A stretch of DNA of 64,000 nt, taken from the NCBI GenBank assembly GCA_002102555.1, contig MCFL01000012.1:310001-374000 (forward strand), given 5' to 3'. The notes beneath the pieces were generated by a model. That model ran no database searches. It was not told the DNA's origin and was given only the letters and a program-made list of their open reading frames with translations. Numbering within the stretch: position 1 is the stretch's first letter; every line of letters begins with the position of its first letter. Positions 36,103 to 48,604 of the stretch are shown in pieces. Made by a program: the position numbers and the translations under genes. This DNA is from Catenaria anguillulae PL171 (taxonomy: Eukaryota > Blastocladiomycota > Blastocladiomycetes > Blastocladiales > Catenariaceae).

Positions 36103-36830
36103 GATGTGCGGTGTGTGGAGCGTCTATTGGGTCTATAGCGAGTCTCTTGTGCGCAGGCTGGGTATGTGCCCTTGAGGTCCAAGATTTCACGGCGAGGGCA
36201 GACGGTCGAGCCCCTTTATACTCTGGGCGAGCCGCTCGTTGACGGCTGCCGAGGATGTGACCCCTATTGTGGGATGTGTGAGGGACAACACATGACGTAT
36301 CTCCTGACCCTGGCCGAGGAAGTGAATTCGTAGTGGGTACATATGCACGCTCGGCCAAATGAGGAACTATCGATGGAGGGATCGTTGTGCAAACTGTCAA
36401 CTTCATTTCGGTTTAATTATGGCAAACACTCGGCGAGCCTGTTGACGAAAAGTTGTGTGTCTCACATGGCACGCGACCAATCGTTTTGCATCACCCAGCG
36501 CCACCACCACAATGACTGAAACGGTGTCCATGTGATTCTGGCATGCTCAATTGATGAGGCAACAATGCAGGCCGAGCCCACGACAACCAACCTTGGCGGC
36601 CAAGAAACTAATTTTACACCTCAGGCCTAATCGCCACGGCTCAGTATACCTTGAAACACTCGTTGTAACATGGGATGGATCCATGGACACATCCATTCCC
36701 ACGATATACCATGACTTGCCTTGACTCAATTATGCGTACAGAAACAGAACTATTTATTCTATGTTGCATTGCTTCTTTGCTCGACACAAACGAGCTCAAC
36801 CATTCATCAACAACAACGGAAATCAACTTG
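36103..36830. other. Intergenic spacer
   Basis: Promoter side of the secreted protein gene. No coding sequence is seen. Three tandem AACTTGT-type 8-mers lie at 36824-36847, overlapping the 3' end of the next gene. Confidence 0.5.
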
Positions 36831-37396
36831 TTAACTTGTCAACTTGTCACTCGACGTGGTCACCGCCACCTCTGCTCTCTCTACATCCCGATTGTTCTGG
36901 CCGGCGGCCGTTCTTTCTGCGAGCTTTTTCGTAATAAGATTCGCCACGTAGACATGGCAACAGCACGACAGACAACCGCACACGAGCGCAAGCCCACCAA
37001 GGACGGTGATGGCCACGGCCCATGAGACGATTTCGGGCTTGCAATCGCGAGTCCACCATGGCTTTTGCTGCTGTGTTCCATCCTCAATGAAGACACATCC
37101 ATCGAGACGGTCCGGGGCCGGCCAGAGGCGGGCCGGAACGCCCAGCTACCATATGTCCCGTTGAAGAAGGCGGGCTGGTCGCGTTCTGTTGCGATATCGT
37201 GATGAATGGGAGGTGCGAACAAGGAGGTGTGAGAGTTGGATCATCAGAAGATAATGAATGCGGGGGAGCGAGGATGCGTACCAAAAAACGGAACGGCGGG
37301 GCGTGGTACATTGGCTAGGGTGGGAGTCGCTAGAGCGAGGATGACCACAAAGAGCGGCTTGATTTGTGTCAAGTTGGACGGGTGGAGGTTGGCCAT
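36831..37396 (-). CDS. Small secreted/type I single-pass membrane protein
   Basis: Two exons (37396-37282 and 37185-36831), about 156 residues; family not recognised. The N-terminus has a hydrophobic signal segment (PLFVVILALATPTLA). A short ectodomain holds a glycosylation sequon (FFNGTYGSW), two cysteines (DGCVF, RDCKP) and a Trp pair (KPWWTRD). One transmembrane helix follows (SWAVAITVLGGLALVCGCLS), with a Cys cluster at its inner end (CGCLSCCC, possible palmitoylation) and a charged tail of about 35 residues. One base appears missing near 37109-37113; with it the phases close. It sits beside the secreted beta-sandwich gene on the same strand, so a shared surface role is possible but unproven. 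Confidence 0.6.
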
Positions 37397-38179
37397 GGTG
37401 ACAAAGTGTGCGGCTGTTTCGCTAAATCTGTTCAGGTGCTATGGTAGACTGCTGTTGAAAGATTGGGGAATAAGTGGGGAATGGGCTGCATATGTTTTAA
37501 GGGATGCACAGAGTGCAGAGGGTGGATTCTGGGAATAAGTATGTATGTACCGAGAGCACCATGAGAACATTTTTTTTGCGGTTCAGCTCAGCCACAGGCT
37601 TGGATTGGAGGCCGCTTCACCGCGACTTGTTCGTAAACTTACTTGTGGAATTTGCCTGCACATGCATGTGCATCCATTTGGATTACGAGTCTGACTCGAC
37701 CAGGTCGCTTATTCACTCGCCTGTTAATGTGGGAACATGATATCCATTTTCCCAAACTTGCCCTGGTCCAGGGTACATCATTAATCATACCATGCCCACA
37801 AGTTCGATTGTACGATTGCTGAATGAGTTCCCATCATCATCGTCATTCAGCCCCAGGTTTCCAATGGATGCGTTATACACAGGGCACTATTGCGATGAAG
37901 AATTGCCTTTGCTTATTCATGCGCTTTCGAGGGCCATACCTCGCCACAGAGGTAGAGGTTGACAGCCTTGGGGCCAACTTGAAGCTGGGTGCAGCAGTGA
38001 CTCCCAATTCCCAGAAAACACTGTGCGGACATCGATCAAAAGTGGGCGGGCCGAACAGCTGATCAACCAGTGGAGACTATGAATACCTAGAATGAATATA
38101 TAAAGTAGGCCACAAGTCCAAGCACTCGACTCGATGCATTCGTCCTGTGCCGCCTAGCCCTGGCGCTGCAATATTCATC
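37397..38179. promoter_or_regulatory. Divergent intergenic region
   Basis: Lies between the divergent starts of the small membrane protein (-) and the RBR ligase (+). It must hold both promoters. No ORF is seen. Confidence 0.5.
38097..38105 (+). promoter_or_regulatory. TATA box of the RNF216-like gene
   Basis: TATATAAAG stands 75 bp before the ATG at 38180, a plausible TATA element with a start site about 30 bp downstream. Confidence 0.45.
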
Positions 38180-41100
38180 ATGACCCGCTCACGCTCACGC
38201 TCTCAGCAGGGCAATGCCTTTGCTCCCAATCCTTTGAATGCCTTGCCAATCACTGTCGACTCGGACTCGGACTCGGACTCGGACTCTTCAGACATTGCCG
38301 TCCTCTCCCCTTCCCTTTCCCCGACTCGTTCTCTCACCAACCCCCGCCGCCGTCGACTGCCACCCAAACCGCCCACAGCCGCCGCAGCAACACCACCAAC
38401 AACAAACACAATGACCATCGACATGACTGACCTGTCCAGCGACGACATTCTCCATGACCCAGCTGTATTCCCGCTCAACATCCACATGCCTCATGCATCT
38501 CACTCGCGGCCATCTTCCTCTGCCTCCAACCCATCCAACGCATCTAACGCATCCAATACATCCACCCGTCACGCCAATACCAATCCACGTCCAACACAAA
38601 TGTTCGAAGTCAACTCGGACTCTGGCGACGACCTCATGTACATTGACACAACACCCCATCGACCTGCCACTCCACCCTCCACTCATACACCACCACCGCC
38701 GCCACCACGATTGAGCTCGTCGTCGTCCGCATCTTCCCACGGTCCCAGCCACACCTCACCACCAATCACCCTGTTGGACGGCGATGATGACGACGACGAT
38801 ATCCGAATCCTGCCACCTGCCGGCGGCCTTGACCCGGTCGCCGCCGCTTGCGGCGACTGCTTGATCATGTTTCCCGACATTGATCCGTCCTTTCTCAAGC
38901 AATTTGTGGCGGACCTGTCCAACCCCGGTGCCGATCCTGCGCAGCTCGCGGCCGTGGCTGTGAATTCGTTGCTCGAGCGCAAGGAGGGGTACCCGAAGAT
39001 TGACAAGGCGCTGCTCCGTGGAGCTTCGGTGGCGGCACGTGGCAAGCGGAAGCGGGACTCGAGTCGCAGCGACAGCGACGAGAACGATGAGGACGATCTA
39101 GAGATTGGCGGCGACGGAGATGGGGGTAGCGACGATGATGTGATTGACATGTCGCCAAACGCGAAAAAGCGGCGAAAGGTGGCACGGGATCGGAGGAGGG
39201 GTAAAGGTCCAGATTTGAGGCAGCATCAGCCCAATTTGAAGTTGACGGATGCGTGCCGGTCGTCTTGGTATGCACTGCTTTGTCATCCTGATTTACTCAG
39301 TCAAACTGTCTCACAACCCATTTTGTTTCCGCTGGTCGCAGTTTACACGTCCTGCAATCCGAATTCCCGACAGTGCCCATGTCGTATGTGCAAACCGTCC
39401 TCGCTCGGCACCACGGCCAATACGTCGTGTGCCATGAGGCACTGCAGGAGGCATCCGCAGCAAACCCGCCGCCTTACAAGCCGATTCGCCCGCGCAGGGT
39501 GTGTCCGCACACACGGTGCGGCATGGACCCGTTGCTCAAGGAGCACGTCGAGTGGTTGGTGGACACAAAAAGTATGCTGCGCCTTGAGTTTTTCTTTTCG
39601 ATCCTGGGTGCACGTTTGTTCTCACTCCTCGTCTTGCCTTGTAACTTGTGTGTGTATCTAGAGCACGACCAACATGTTGCGCTTGCTGCAAAACAAGCCG
39701 AGCAGGAACTCGAGCAAGCCAAACTCTCTGGCCTTGCCCTGGAATGCGGATGTTGCTTCGACACATACCTGCCGCGCGACCTCGCCTCGTGCCTCGACGG
39801 CCACCTTTTCTGCCTCGAATGCATCCGCGGGGCTATTTCATCTGCAGTGGGCGACCGCAAGGCAAAGCTCATGTGCATGTCCATGGACATGTGCCAGTTT
39901 GGATTTGCACGCGCCGAGCTCGTGCGTGCGTGCAAGAGGGAAAACCCGAAATTGCTCAAGGCGTGGGATCGGCTCGTGGCCGAAACGTCAGTCAAGGGTG
40001 CAGAGATTGATGGCCTTGTGCTGTGCCCGTTTTGCGATTATGGTGCCGTGACCGTGGAGGGGCAGACCGTGTTTGCGTGTGAGGCGTGTGGCAGGGAGAG
40101 TTGCGTGCGGTGTCGAAAGGAGCCGCATGTGCCATTGACGTGTGATGGTTCGTTCGTTCTTCCTCTTCCCCTTTCTCATTTCGTGCGTGTGGTTGCGTGC
40201 CAGGGGAAACGTCTCACTCAAGGGAATCGATTCAACAGAGGCGGAAAAGAAGAGGCTTGAGGACGACAAATTGTCCCTCAAGCATCGGGTCGAGGAGGAA
40301 ATGACCAATGCACTGGTCCGCAATTGCCCGAAATGTGGAGTGCCGTCGTTCAAGACTGAAGGGTGCAACAAAATGACGTGCACCTGTGGGCAAAGTGCGT
40401 CTCTGTTCCTTTTCCGGTCTTTGGCAAAGTTCATCCACTGACCCAATGTGTCTCCCCATGTCCAGAAATGTGTTACGTGTGCCGCAAACCCATCTCTGAT
40501 TATTCTCACTTTGACCAATCCGCACGGTCCAATGTCGTTGGAAGTTCGTCAACATCTGCTTAGCAAGCGTCCCTTTTTCTCGGGCTACATGGACTAACCG
40601 CATTCCAAACAACCCATATCCACAGAGGACGGTAAGTGTCCACTATGGGACGATACCGTGCAGCGAAACCACGCCGATGTCAGCGAGGCCGAAAAACGCG
40701 CCTTGGAAGCTCTCAAGCAAGAAAACGGCGACTTGGATCCAGAAGAACTCAACATAGGCGGCGTTGCCGGCCGTGCACCCCCGCCGCCGCCCGCCCGACA
40801 ACCGGGTGCATTTGGTGGCGCCCCCTTTCGTGATGTGATGTTTGGCGTGGCCGGCCAGCCCGCACAACCAGCAGTCGCACCGCCGCCGCCGGCCGTGCCT
40901 GCAAGGATCAATTTGGACGAGCACATGGCGAGGATCCGTGAGCTGGCAATGCAACGGCCTGACGGGGCAGCGCAAGGTCAGGCTCCGGCTCCGGCGCCGC
41001 CGGCGAGGATCAACCTAAATGAGCACATGGCAAGGATGCGTACGGCGGCAGTGCAGCCCATTCCGCAGTGGATGCAAGCAGCGGGCGCGGCAGGGGGTGG

Positions 41101-41299
41101 AGGTGGTGGTGGCGGTGGTGGCGGTGGTGGGGCAGCACCAGCTGGGTTTGAGTTTGGGTTTGGCGGAGTTGGCGCAATGATGCAGTTGCCAGCTCAGCAG
41201 CAGATGCACCCGCCGCCGCCGGTGCGGCGGCAGCAGCAGCACGTGGCAGCACAGGCGCCAGAACCGCCCGCGAGGAGGAAAAAGTTTCGGCGCAAGTAG
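38180..41299 (+). CDS. RBR-type E3 ubiquitin ligase, RNF216/TRIAD3-like
   Basis: Six exons (38180-39267, 39342-39571, 39662-40147, 40204-40394, 40466-40543, 40626-41299), about 915 residues. The acidic, Ser/Asp-rich N-terminus carries several SUMO-interaction-like motifs (PITVDSDSD, ITLLDGDDD, VIDMS) and a CUE-like MFPDIDPSFLKQF helix. The RBR core (about 460-715) has RING1 CGCCFDTYLPRDL...HLFCLECI, an IBR with CPFCDYGAV and CEACGRESCVRC, and RING2 CPKCGVPSF...CNKMTCTCG...CYVCRKPISDYSHF; the C of KMTC is the expected catalytic cysteine. The following KCPLWDD block matches RNF216. It ends in a Pro/Gly-rich tail. One base seems missing at the exon 4 edge (40203-40206). The ATG at 38180 is the first in frame. 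Confidence 0.88.
38258..38286 (+). repeat. GACTCG hexanucleotide repeat
   Basis: About five tandem copies encode alternating Asp-Ser next to the hydrophobic ITV, giving a SUMO-interaction-like motif in the RBR ligase. Confidence 0.85.
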
Positions 41300-42872
41300 T
41301 CCATGATTTCGCATGGTGGCGTTTGTGTAGCATACGATAACCGTGCCAGCCATGCTCTTGTGGTGTTCGGTTGTCATGGGGTTCATGTCACAATTCAGGC
41401 CGTCTCAAACTTGCAGCATCGTGATGTGAAGTTGAACGTTAATGTATGCTGCATACATGAGAACACGGGATCCTCGCGAGACCTTCGGCAATTGCTGGTC
41501 CAACTTGACTGCCAACCCCTCCATCGCAGACGCAACTATACCAGGCTGATTCGAGTATTACGTTCCCACACATTCTCGACGCGCCAGCGTCTCTGGCTGC
41601 TGCGCCTGGCAAACCTCCCGAGGTGGCCACGACTGAGGGCGCACCCCCGCACGACCTCCATTAGTCCCAGTATTCCCGCCTTCGTCAAGAAGCTCAACGG
41701 GCTCGATACCCTGACCCCCACTGTCTGCGTCGTGGTCGCAGCCACCAAAATCCAAAACTTGTGGTCGGTGCGCGTCGGCAGCGACCCTGGCTCGGGTATG
41801 AGGCCGTCATCCCATGTCCTACTCAAGCCCACTTTTGTGCAGGTCGTCCTCAGCAGTCGGCATTGCGGTCATTTACTGTGCTTGAAGTCCGTCTAGGCCA
41901 GGCGTGAAAGAAAACCTGTCGTGCGCACCGACGCCGGTCACACACGCCTCGAAACTGCCGCCCACCAGCGAGTCTGTGTTGTGGTATCGCACCCGACTTT
42001 GTATTCCAATCCAAACCTGTCGTTGCCGATAGTCTCGAAAGCAGTCCAATTCTCGGCTATTTTTTCAACCGCATCAGCGTGTGGCTGGCTGCAGATCCGT
42101 GTCGGTGTCGGGATATGGTGTTGATCCGCTTTCAAAACACTCCACGAAAAACAGAGAATCAAGGGCCGTATTCATCATACGACTGGTCCATTTATCTGTC
42201 ACAACGACACTTTGAGCAAACAGTTAGCAATCCCTTTTCCGTCGTATCTCCATCCTTTCTTGTCCAGAAGCGACCCCGATCCGCCTCCTCGGTACGCCCA
42301 CAGCTTTGGTTCACCCCGCCCTTGCCTGTTGATCATTGAGCAGATGGATTGCCCGCTGGCCCCTCCCTGCTCGGGTACTGGCAGTGTTGGCAGATCCGGG
42401 TAGACTTGACATGCCCCACTTCAGTTCTCTGCTGTGGGCTCAGCATGTGCGCCCACCGTTTTTCTCAAGACCCGGCTTTCGCCAGTGCATTTCCCGAACG
42501 CAGGAGCATCGGCGACCCGTTCCATTTCATAAACGCCATCTTGACTGGACTCACTTGCTTGTGCTGTGCTTGACTGTATAGGCACTGTCCGCTTCATCGT
42601 GCGATTCCGAGCGGCATTTCGGGCTCGCGTGACACCTGGGTTGTGATCCGCCGTCGGCAGCAAGCACCCATCTTGCATTGGTCGTTCGGTGACACTGCTT
42701 CGCCACGCATTTGCAAGAACTGAACTTTGGAGTGCGCGCCACTTGGGGGCTTCAAAAACACGACAAGTCGGCAGTCCGACCAAAACAAAACGACCAAGCG
42801 CACTCTTGCAACCTTCCACTGTCTGTCGCCCCTCACCTAGCGTTGACTGGCGCAATCATCCTTTTGCCCAAG
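41300..42872. other. Long intergenic region, possibly with decayed coding sequence
   Basis: About 1.57 kb. Several short frames between 41540 and 42330 have protein-like composition in different frames, but no intact gene or known family emerges. The last few hundred bases are the leader of the DEAD-box-like gene. Confidence 0.4.
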
Positions 42873-45800
42873 ATGATGCTTGGGTTCCGGCTCACGGGGC
42901 GAAAGTCCCAAAAGTCGGGCAGCAGCTCATCTTCTTCGTCATCGTCAACAACAACGTCGACTTCGGCAACGGCGACGACTGCAACCTCCTCTCCAGCATC
43001 GACGCCCGGGACCGGATCGGCGGCCCAAAAAGCCAGCGGAGACAAGACTTGTGGACCCACGTCGCCTAAAGTCGCACCAGCCCCCATTTCGCCCTCACCC
43101 ACCTCTGCCCCTCTCCACGCTTCTGCTCCCGTCGTCCCACCCGTGGCCCATCCGGCAAATGCTGCGCGTCCACTTCCAAACCTTGTGATCCAACCACCGC
43201 CCGTCCCGCCAAAACACGGATCGCTCCCCGCCGGCCCCTCAACTGGCCAACCACCACCCACCTCGTCTATCCACACCCAACCCGACCGAGACCCGCACAC
43301 CTCGGCCGCCGACGCCGACGCAGTCACCGAACAGTCGCTTGCAAACATGGCTGCGCGCCTGACTTTAGATGATGACGACGATCCCTTCAACGCTAAACCA
43401 TCGTCAGCGTCGTCCCTTGCCTCGCCTCCAGCCGTTGGTGCGCATGCCTCGGATATGGAATCGGTGATCCGCGCTTGGCACAATTTGCCCAATACCCAGA
43501 TGCACTCGCCGCTACACGCGGATCAGACACCGTTTTCAGGACACCAGCCTGGCCAGCAACAGCAGCAGCCTCGGTCGGCATATCCAACGCCATCAGCGTC
43601 ACAGGTACAGTCGCCAGAGTACCATCGTTTGCACGGGCCAACAGCGCCGCATATGGGGTCGCCGCAGGAACATCATTTGCCTCACTCTACCCAAGGCGCG
43701 TTTCAAGATTCAATGGCTGCCTCTCGTCAAAAGTCTCAGTCTGGAGCATCCACTAGTGGTGCGCATCAACAGCCGCAGATGGAAGCATTTCCATCAATTG
43801 CTTCCAGCTTGCCCTCGAGTCGCCGGTCCACAATCAACCAGTCCATGCCCACGTCGCCGCACCTGGCTGCATACCAGCAGCAACAACAGCACCATCCGGG
43901 CATTCACGCGCCGCCCCCAAATCAACATGGTCACTACTATTCCCCGCATCACCCATTGCCCGGAGCTGACTCTGAACCGCAGCCGCTGCTCGCCTCGCCC
44001 GCTGAATCATTCGAGCTCGGGTCCGATGACGCGCTCCTCAGCTATCACCACGGACAATTTGTCGATCTGACGCGCAGTTTGCCCCGGCACCAACTTGCCG
44101 GTCCACCGTCTACATCCTCACTGCACCATCAGCATGCACATTCGGGATCCACGCCGCCGCAGCCACCTTCTCAAGGGCAGCAGCAACATCAACAACAACA
44201 ACAGCAGCAGCAGCAGCAGCAGCAAGGCGCGCATCCAAATCTGGTCCGGTCGAGATCGACGCCGTACTTGAGCCGCCAAGTCAACTTGGGCATGATTCCA
44301 TCGGCACACTCCAGCAGCTTGAGGCTGTCCATGACCATGGACGACGACACAGATTATTTGGCGGCGGCGGCAGAGATGGAAGCGGCGGACGCGGCCGCCC
44401 AGCACCATCATCGCCAGCAACTGCAATATCACCAGCAGCACCAAGGCCACTATGGTGGGGGAAGCAGCGGCCCAGGCGGTGTGCCAAGCATTTATGGTCC
44501 CTCGTCTTCCTTGTCGTTGGCAAGGGAGGGTGCGGGAATGTATCCCGGCTCACTTCCGCCAATCACGGGCAACCGCGGCGGCAGTTTCAGCGCCGGTCCA
44601 CGGTTTGTTGACCCCATGCTCGGCGGCAACAACGCCAATGCCAGCCCTGGTGCACCTTCCGATCCGGCGTACTTTTCTGGCCCGCCAAGCAACCGAAGTT
44701 CCATGCACATGGAGCACCTGGAGCCGTTTCCAAGCATGGGCCCCAGCGGCAACCCGTCCGCCACACAAAGCCCGTACTACTCGGCACACCCGACGCCGCA
44801 TCACTCGCCGCCGACGCCGCTTGGCGCGCGCGCGCCGCCGTCATACGACGAAATGTACCTCAACACGCCTCCGCGTGGGCCACCTTACGAGCCCGGATTT
44901 GGCAGTGGCGGCGGTGGTGGATACCCGTACAACACTCACCAGCACCATCACAACCCGTATGGCAGCGACACAAGTGGCTACGCGGGCAGCACTGGCCCGC
45001 ACCAGTACTCTGTCGACCCCTTTGGCCTTGGTCCCTCAGCATTGCGTCCACGCTCATTTTCCGCCACGGCTGCACCGCTCGGGTACGCCGCCAAGGACCA
45101 ACACGCGTCGCGTGCATCTTCGCCGAACACAGCCAACAACAGACCGTACATGCCCGGCATGGGCATGTTGCCTGCGGCGGCCGCATCGGCCGTGGATTTG
45201 GCACGGGCCGCGCAAGGACATCATCCCGGGAGTGGCTTTCCGGGATACCAGCAGCTTGCGCATTCGGTCCATGGATCTCCACATGCAGCGCATTTGGGCC
45301 CGCCAATGGGACTTCATGCTCAGCAACAGCAACAATATCGGCACCTCTCCATGCTCAACGGGCCCATTTCCGCTGCGCCCATGCCGTTGCCTGGCGGGTC
45401 GCCGGTTTCGTCACACCTGCATCACCATGGCGCGCCACCATCGCTCGGACAAAATGCAAGCAGTGCGAATGTTGCAGCCGCAGCTGCAGCGGCCGTCGCC
45501 GCGGCCGTGGTTGCTGCCAAGGATGCGTCTTCGTCTGCCTCGGTGACTGCTGGAACCTTCCAATTTGCTGTTCCAACCATGCCACCGACGTTGCTCCCTT
45601 CGCTACAAGCCATGTCTGGATGGGCCGCATCGAGGATTCACTTGCACACGCTCAAAATGGCGTCGCAGTATCCAATGTACCTGTCGATTCTGGGCGGCGA
45701 CCACGTCGATTTCCAGTTTGGGTTCCCCATCGCTGCGTCCAATCCCAATGGCGCTGCGAGTACGTCCGCCGCCAATGGCGGGAACATGTCGCCAACAGTC

Positions 45801-48604
45801 CCGAGCCCGAGCAAGCAGTTGATGAGCCAGCAACAGCAACAGGCGATGCAGCAGCCGGGTGCAGCCGCCCCCATGATGGCTGCGTCCCAGGGACAGAGCG
45901 TGGCTTTTGTGCTGGTCGAGCAAGTGTCGCTGGTGCCAAGAGCCAACGAGCTGCATGTGCCCACATGCACAAAGTACGATCCACTTTTGAAGTCTTCGGG
46001 CTCATTGTGCGTTATCTTCAATCTAACGACGCCCTCTGGCTTTGTTTTGTCCCCTTGTAGTGCCCCAAACCACCTCCTCTCCTGGACGACCGTCTACGCT
46101 GCCAACAGCTTCGGCATCTACCGCTTGACGCCTTTGCAATCGCACGTGTTGCCGCTCTTTGTCCGCCCGCTCGTCCAATACTCGGAGCGCATCATCAACA
46201 AGGAAAAGATGCCGCATCTTGCGCTGGCCGTTGGCGAGGGCGGCACGGGCAAAACTTGGTCGTACTTGCTTGGGTGCATTGACTACATTGTGCGTGGAAG
46301 TCATTTCCAACGCGGCGGCCTTGTCTCGGGCCAGCAGCAGCACCATGGGTATCACCCGCAACAGCAACAGCAGCAGCACGGTGGGGGGTATTATCAGCAG
46401 GGATGGACAACGGGTGCACCGACCACGGGGCCCTATGGTCCGGCAATGACGTTGCAGGAGCAGCATCAGATGTTGTTGAATGGCGGCGGGCCAGGTGCAG
46501 GGAGAGGAATGCAGCAGATGCCGCACCAGCTCGGGTCGGGGCCAAAGGCGATTATCCTGTTGCCAACAAAGGAGGCCGTCATGAAGATGAAGAAATTGTT
46601 GGGCGATTTGGCGTCGGCCATCACCAATTCGTGGCTCAAGAGCCAGGTATGTGCTTCCTTTCTTGTGTCCAGGTCTTCGCGAAACTGAATCTCGTCCAAT
46701 TCAAGCCGCAGGACATTATCGGGACCAACCATCGCCAACGCCCGCAGCGACTTGTCTCGTACCTGGCCATTGTCGGCAACATCCTCAAAGCCCGCCTTGC
46801 TAAACAACTCAACGATCACGACATTGTGGTTGCTACACCGTCGTCGCTCGCCGAGCTCGTAGAAACTCGCAATTTGCGCCTCGACAGCGTCAAATACCTC
46901 ATTATCGATGAAATCACACGCGTGCATGAGCATGCCAGTGTGCAGCAACTGACCAACGACGTATGCACAATCGTGTCACACCTGCCCGTGTCAACAAAGT
47001 CGCACTCGATCAAGATTGTCTTGTTTTCGCGCCATTGGAACACCAATGTGCAGTACTTGACAGAGCGCATTGCGGCCGTGTTTCAGGTTGTGCCGCCGAC
47101 GGCGCCCCAGCACGCACCGAGCCCCATGTTGATTCCGCCGAGTTTAGCGGCGGCGGCCACGGTCAATTCGGGCGCGCCTTTGTCGCCCGTTCCTGGGTCG
47201 CCGATTCCCTCTGGCCATCAGGGCAGTGGTGGCGAGCCAAGCACGCCACCGCAACCTGCGCCGTGCGAGTCGTACCTCAAGATTGTCGTGTGCCCAAAGG
47301 CATTCCCGCACACCATTTTCCCACGGCCGTGCCTGATTCCATTTGCGCACCATGTGCTCCGTCCCCTGGCACACATTCCGCACCATTTCCTTGCCGTGGA
47401 TGCCAGTGTATCGTCGGCCCGGTTGGACGTCTTGCTGGCTGTGGTGCAGGGCAAGCAGCAGTACGACACGCCCGCTGTGCCATTGCCGCCGCCGTTGGGG
47501 GCCGGAAATCATCACGAACGTGCAGGGACGCCAACGTCGCCCCAGCACCCAGGCTCGGCAAGCAACGGGTCGTCGACGCCGCCCTTGTCGGCAGCTGCGT
47601 CGCCGCAGGTCCAAGGGTCCTCTAACCAGCAGCAGCACCACCACCACAACCACGTGCGTCCGCGTGGGTTTATTGTCATGACCAACTCGAGGCAAGAGGC
47701 CGTGGATTTGCACGCGCAGTTGCAGCAGTCGATTGTCGGATCCGTGTCGCATTTGGTCATGCCCGAGACGCTTGAGACCACGTTGGCAACGGTGCGCAGC
47801 ATGGGCCTACATGCGCGGATCAATGCGTTCCATCAGTGGCAAAAGGTCATCGGCGGTGGAGGGTCTGGGCGGGCCGGATCGTCGACGCCGCCCATGAGCG
47901 CAGCGGCCTCGCCCGCCATTGGATCTCTGGGCGAGACCAGAGCCGCCGTCGCCGCCAGCGTGCCTGCCTCGCCAAATGTCGGACCTAGATCTCCAGTGCT
48001 TGGCCCAGATTCTCAGCTTCAGCAGCAGCAACAGTCGGCTGCATTTGACCTCAACGACCCGTTCCTCATTCTCGTCACGGTGCGCCCCGACGCGCAAAGC
48101 GGCAGCTGGATGCTAGATCTCAAGGCCATCAGCCAGGACCTGTCGTACACGATGGTCAACTTTGCATGCCCGTTGACAATCGACGATTACTACCTATCTC
48201 TCTTGACGCACGTGTCGCCCAATGTGTCTCATGGCGTCGATGGCGCTGTCAAGATGACTTTGGCGCCGAATCGCGTTCCGTTGCGCACTTTGCCGCAGGC
48301 ACTGGTGACCTTGTACGCCGCCGACTCGCCAGTCACTAGTACTGGCGCAGAGTCTGGACCAGCGGGAGCGGGTGCCGGGAACTCGGCATCTGGTGCGCTT
48401 GGTTTGACTCCCATCCCTTCCGCAGAGAGTTATGGTGGTGACGGAAATGCAAACGCGAGCAGCGAGTTTGCCGGGCCAGTGACTGGACCCATGGCCGTCG
48501 GCGAGTACATGCCGACCACGGAGGCAGATCGCGTGGCATTGTTTCGGTCTGTCGCAAGTGCGATTGCACAGAGCCGTTCGGGTGTGACCGTAACTGCATC
48601 GTGA
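42873..48604 (+). CDS. Divergent DEAD-box-like protein with large low-complexity N-terminus
   Basis: Three exons (42873-46006, 46061-46646, 46712-48604), 1,870 residues with no frame break. Residues 1-1000 are Q/H/S/P/G-rich (polyQ at 44178-44225). The C-terminus is a two-lobed helicase fold: Q-motif-like YRLTPLQSHVLPLFV, Walker A GEGGTGKT, Ia-like IILLPTKEA, Ib-like DIVVATPSSLAEL, motif II as DEIT instead of DEAD, and FSR where SAT is expected. In lobe two, RGFIVMTNSRQEAVDLHAQL fits motif IV, but motif V is not recognisable (ILVTVRPDA) and the HRIGR arginines of motif VI are gone (LLTHVSPNVSHG). ATP binding may persist; RNA unwinding is doubtful. An RNA-granule scaffold role is inference. 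The 54-nt intron 46007-46060 is divisible by three, so its removal rests on splice signals only. Confidence 0.72.
44178..44225 (+). repeat. CAG/CAA tract (polyQ) in the DEAD-box-like gene
   Basis: An almost pure CAR-codon run encodes a polyglutamine tract in the low-complexity N-terminus. Confidence 0.9.

Noticed and set aside
46647-46672. Shorter 26-nt version of the second DEAD-box-like intron
   Set aside because: Below the usual minimum intron length; the 65-nt version (46647-46711) keeps phase equally well.
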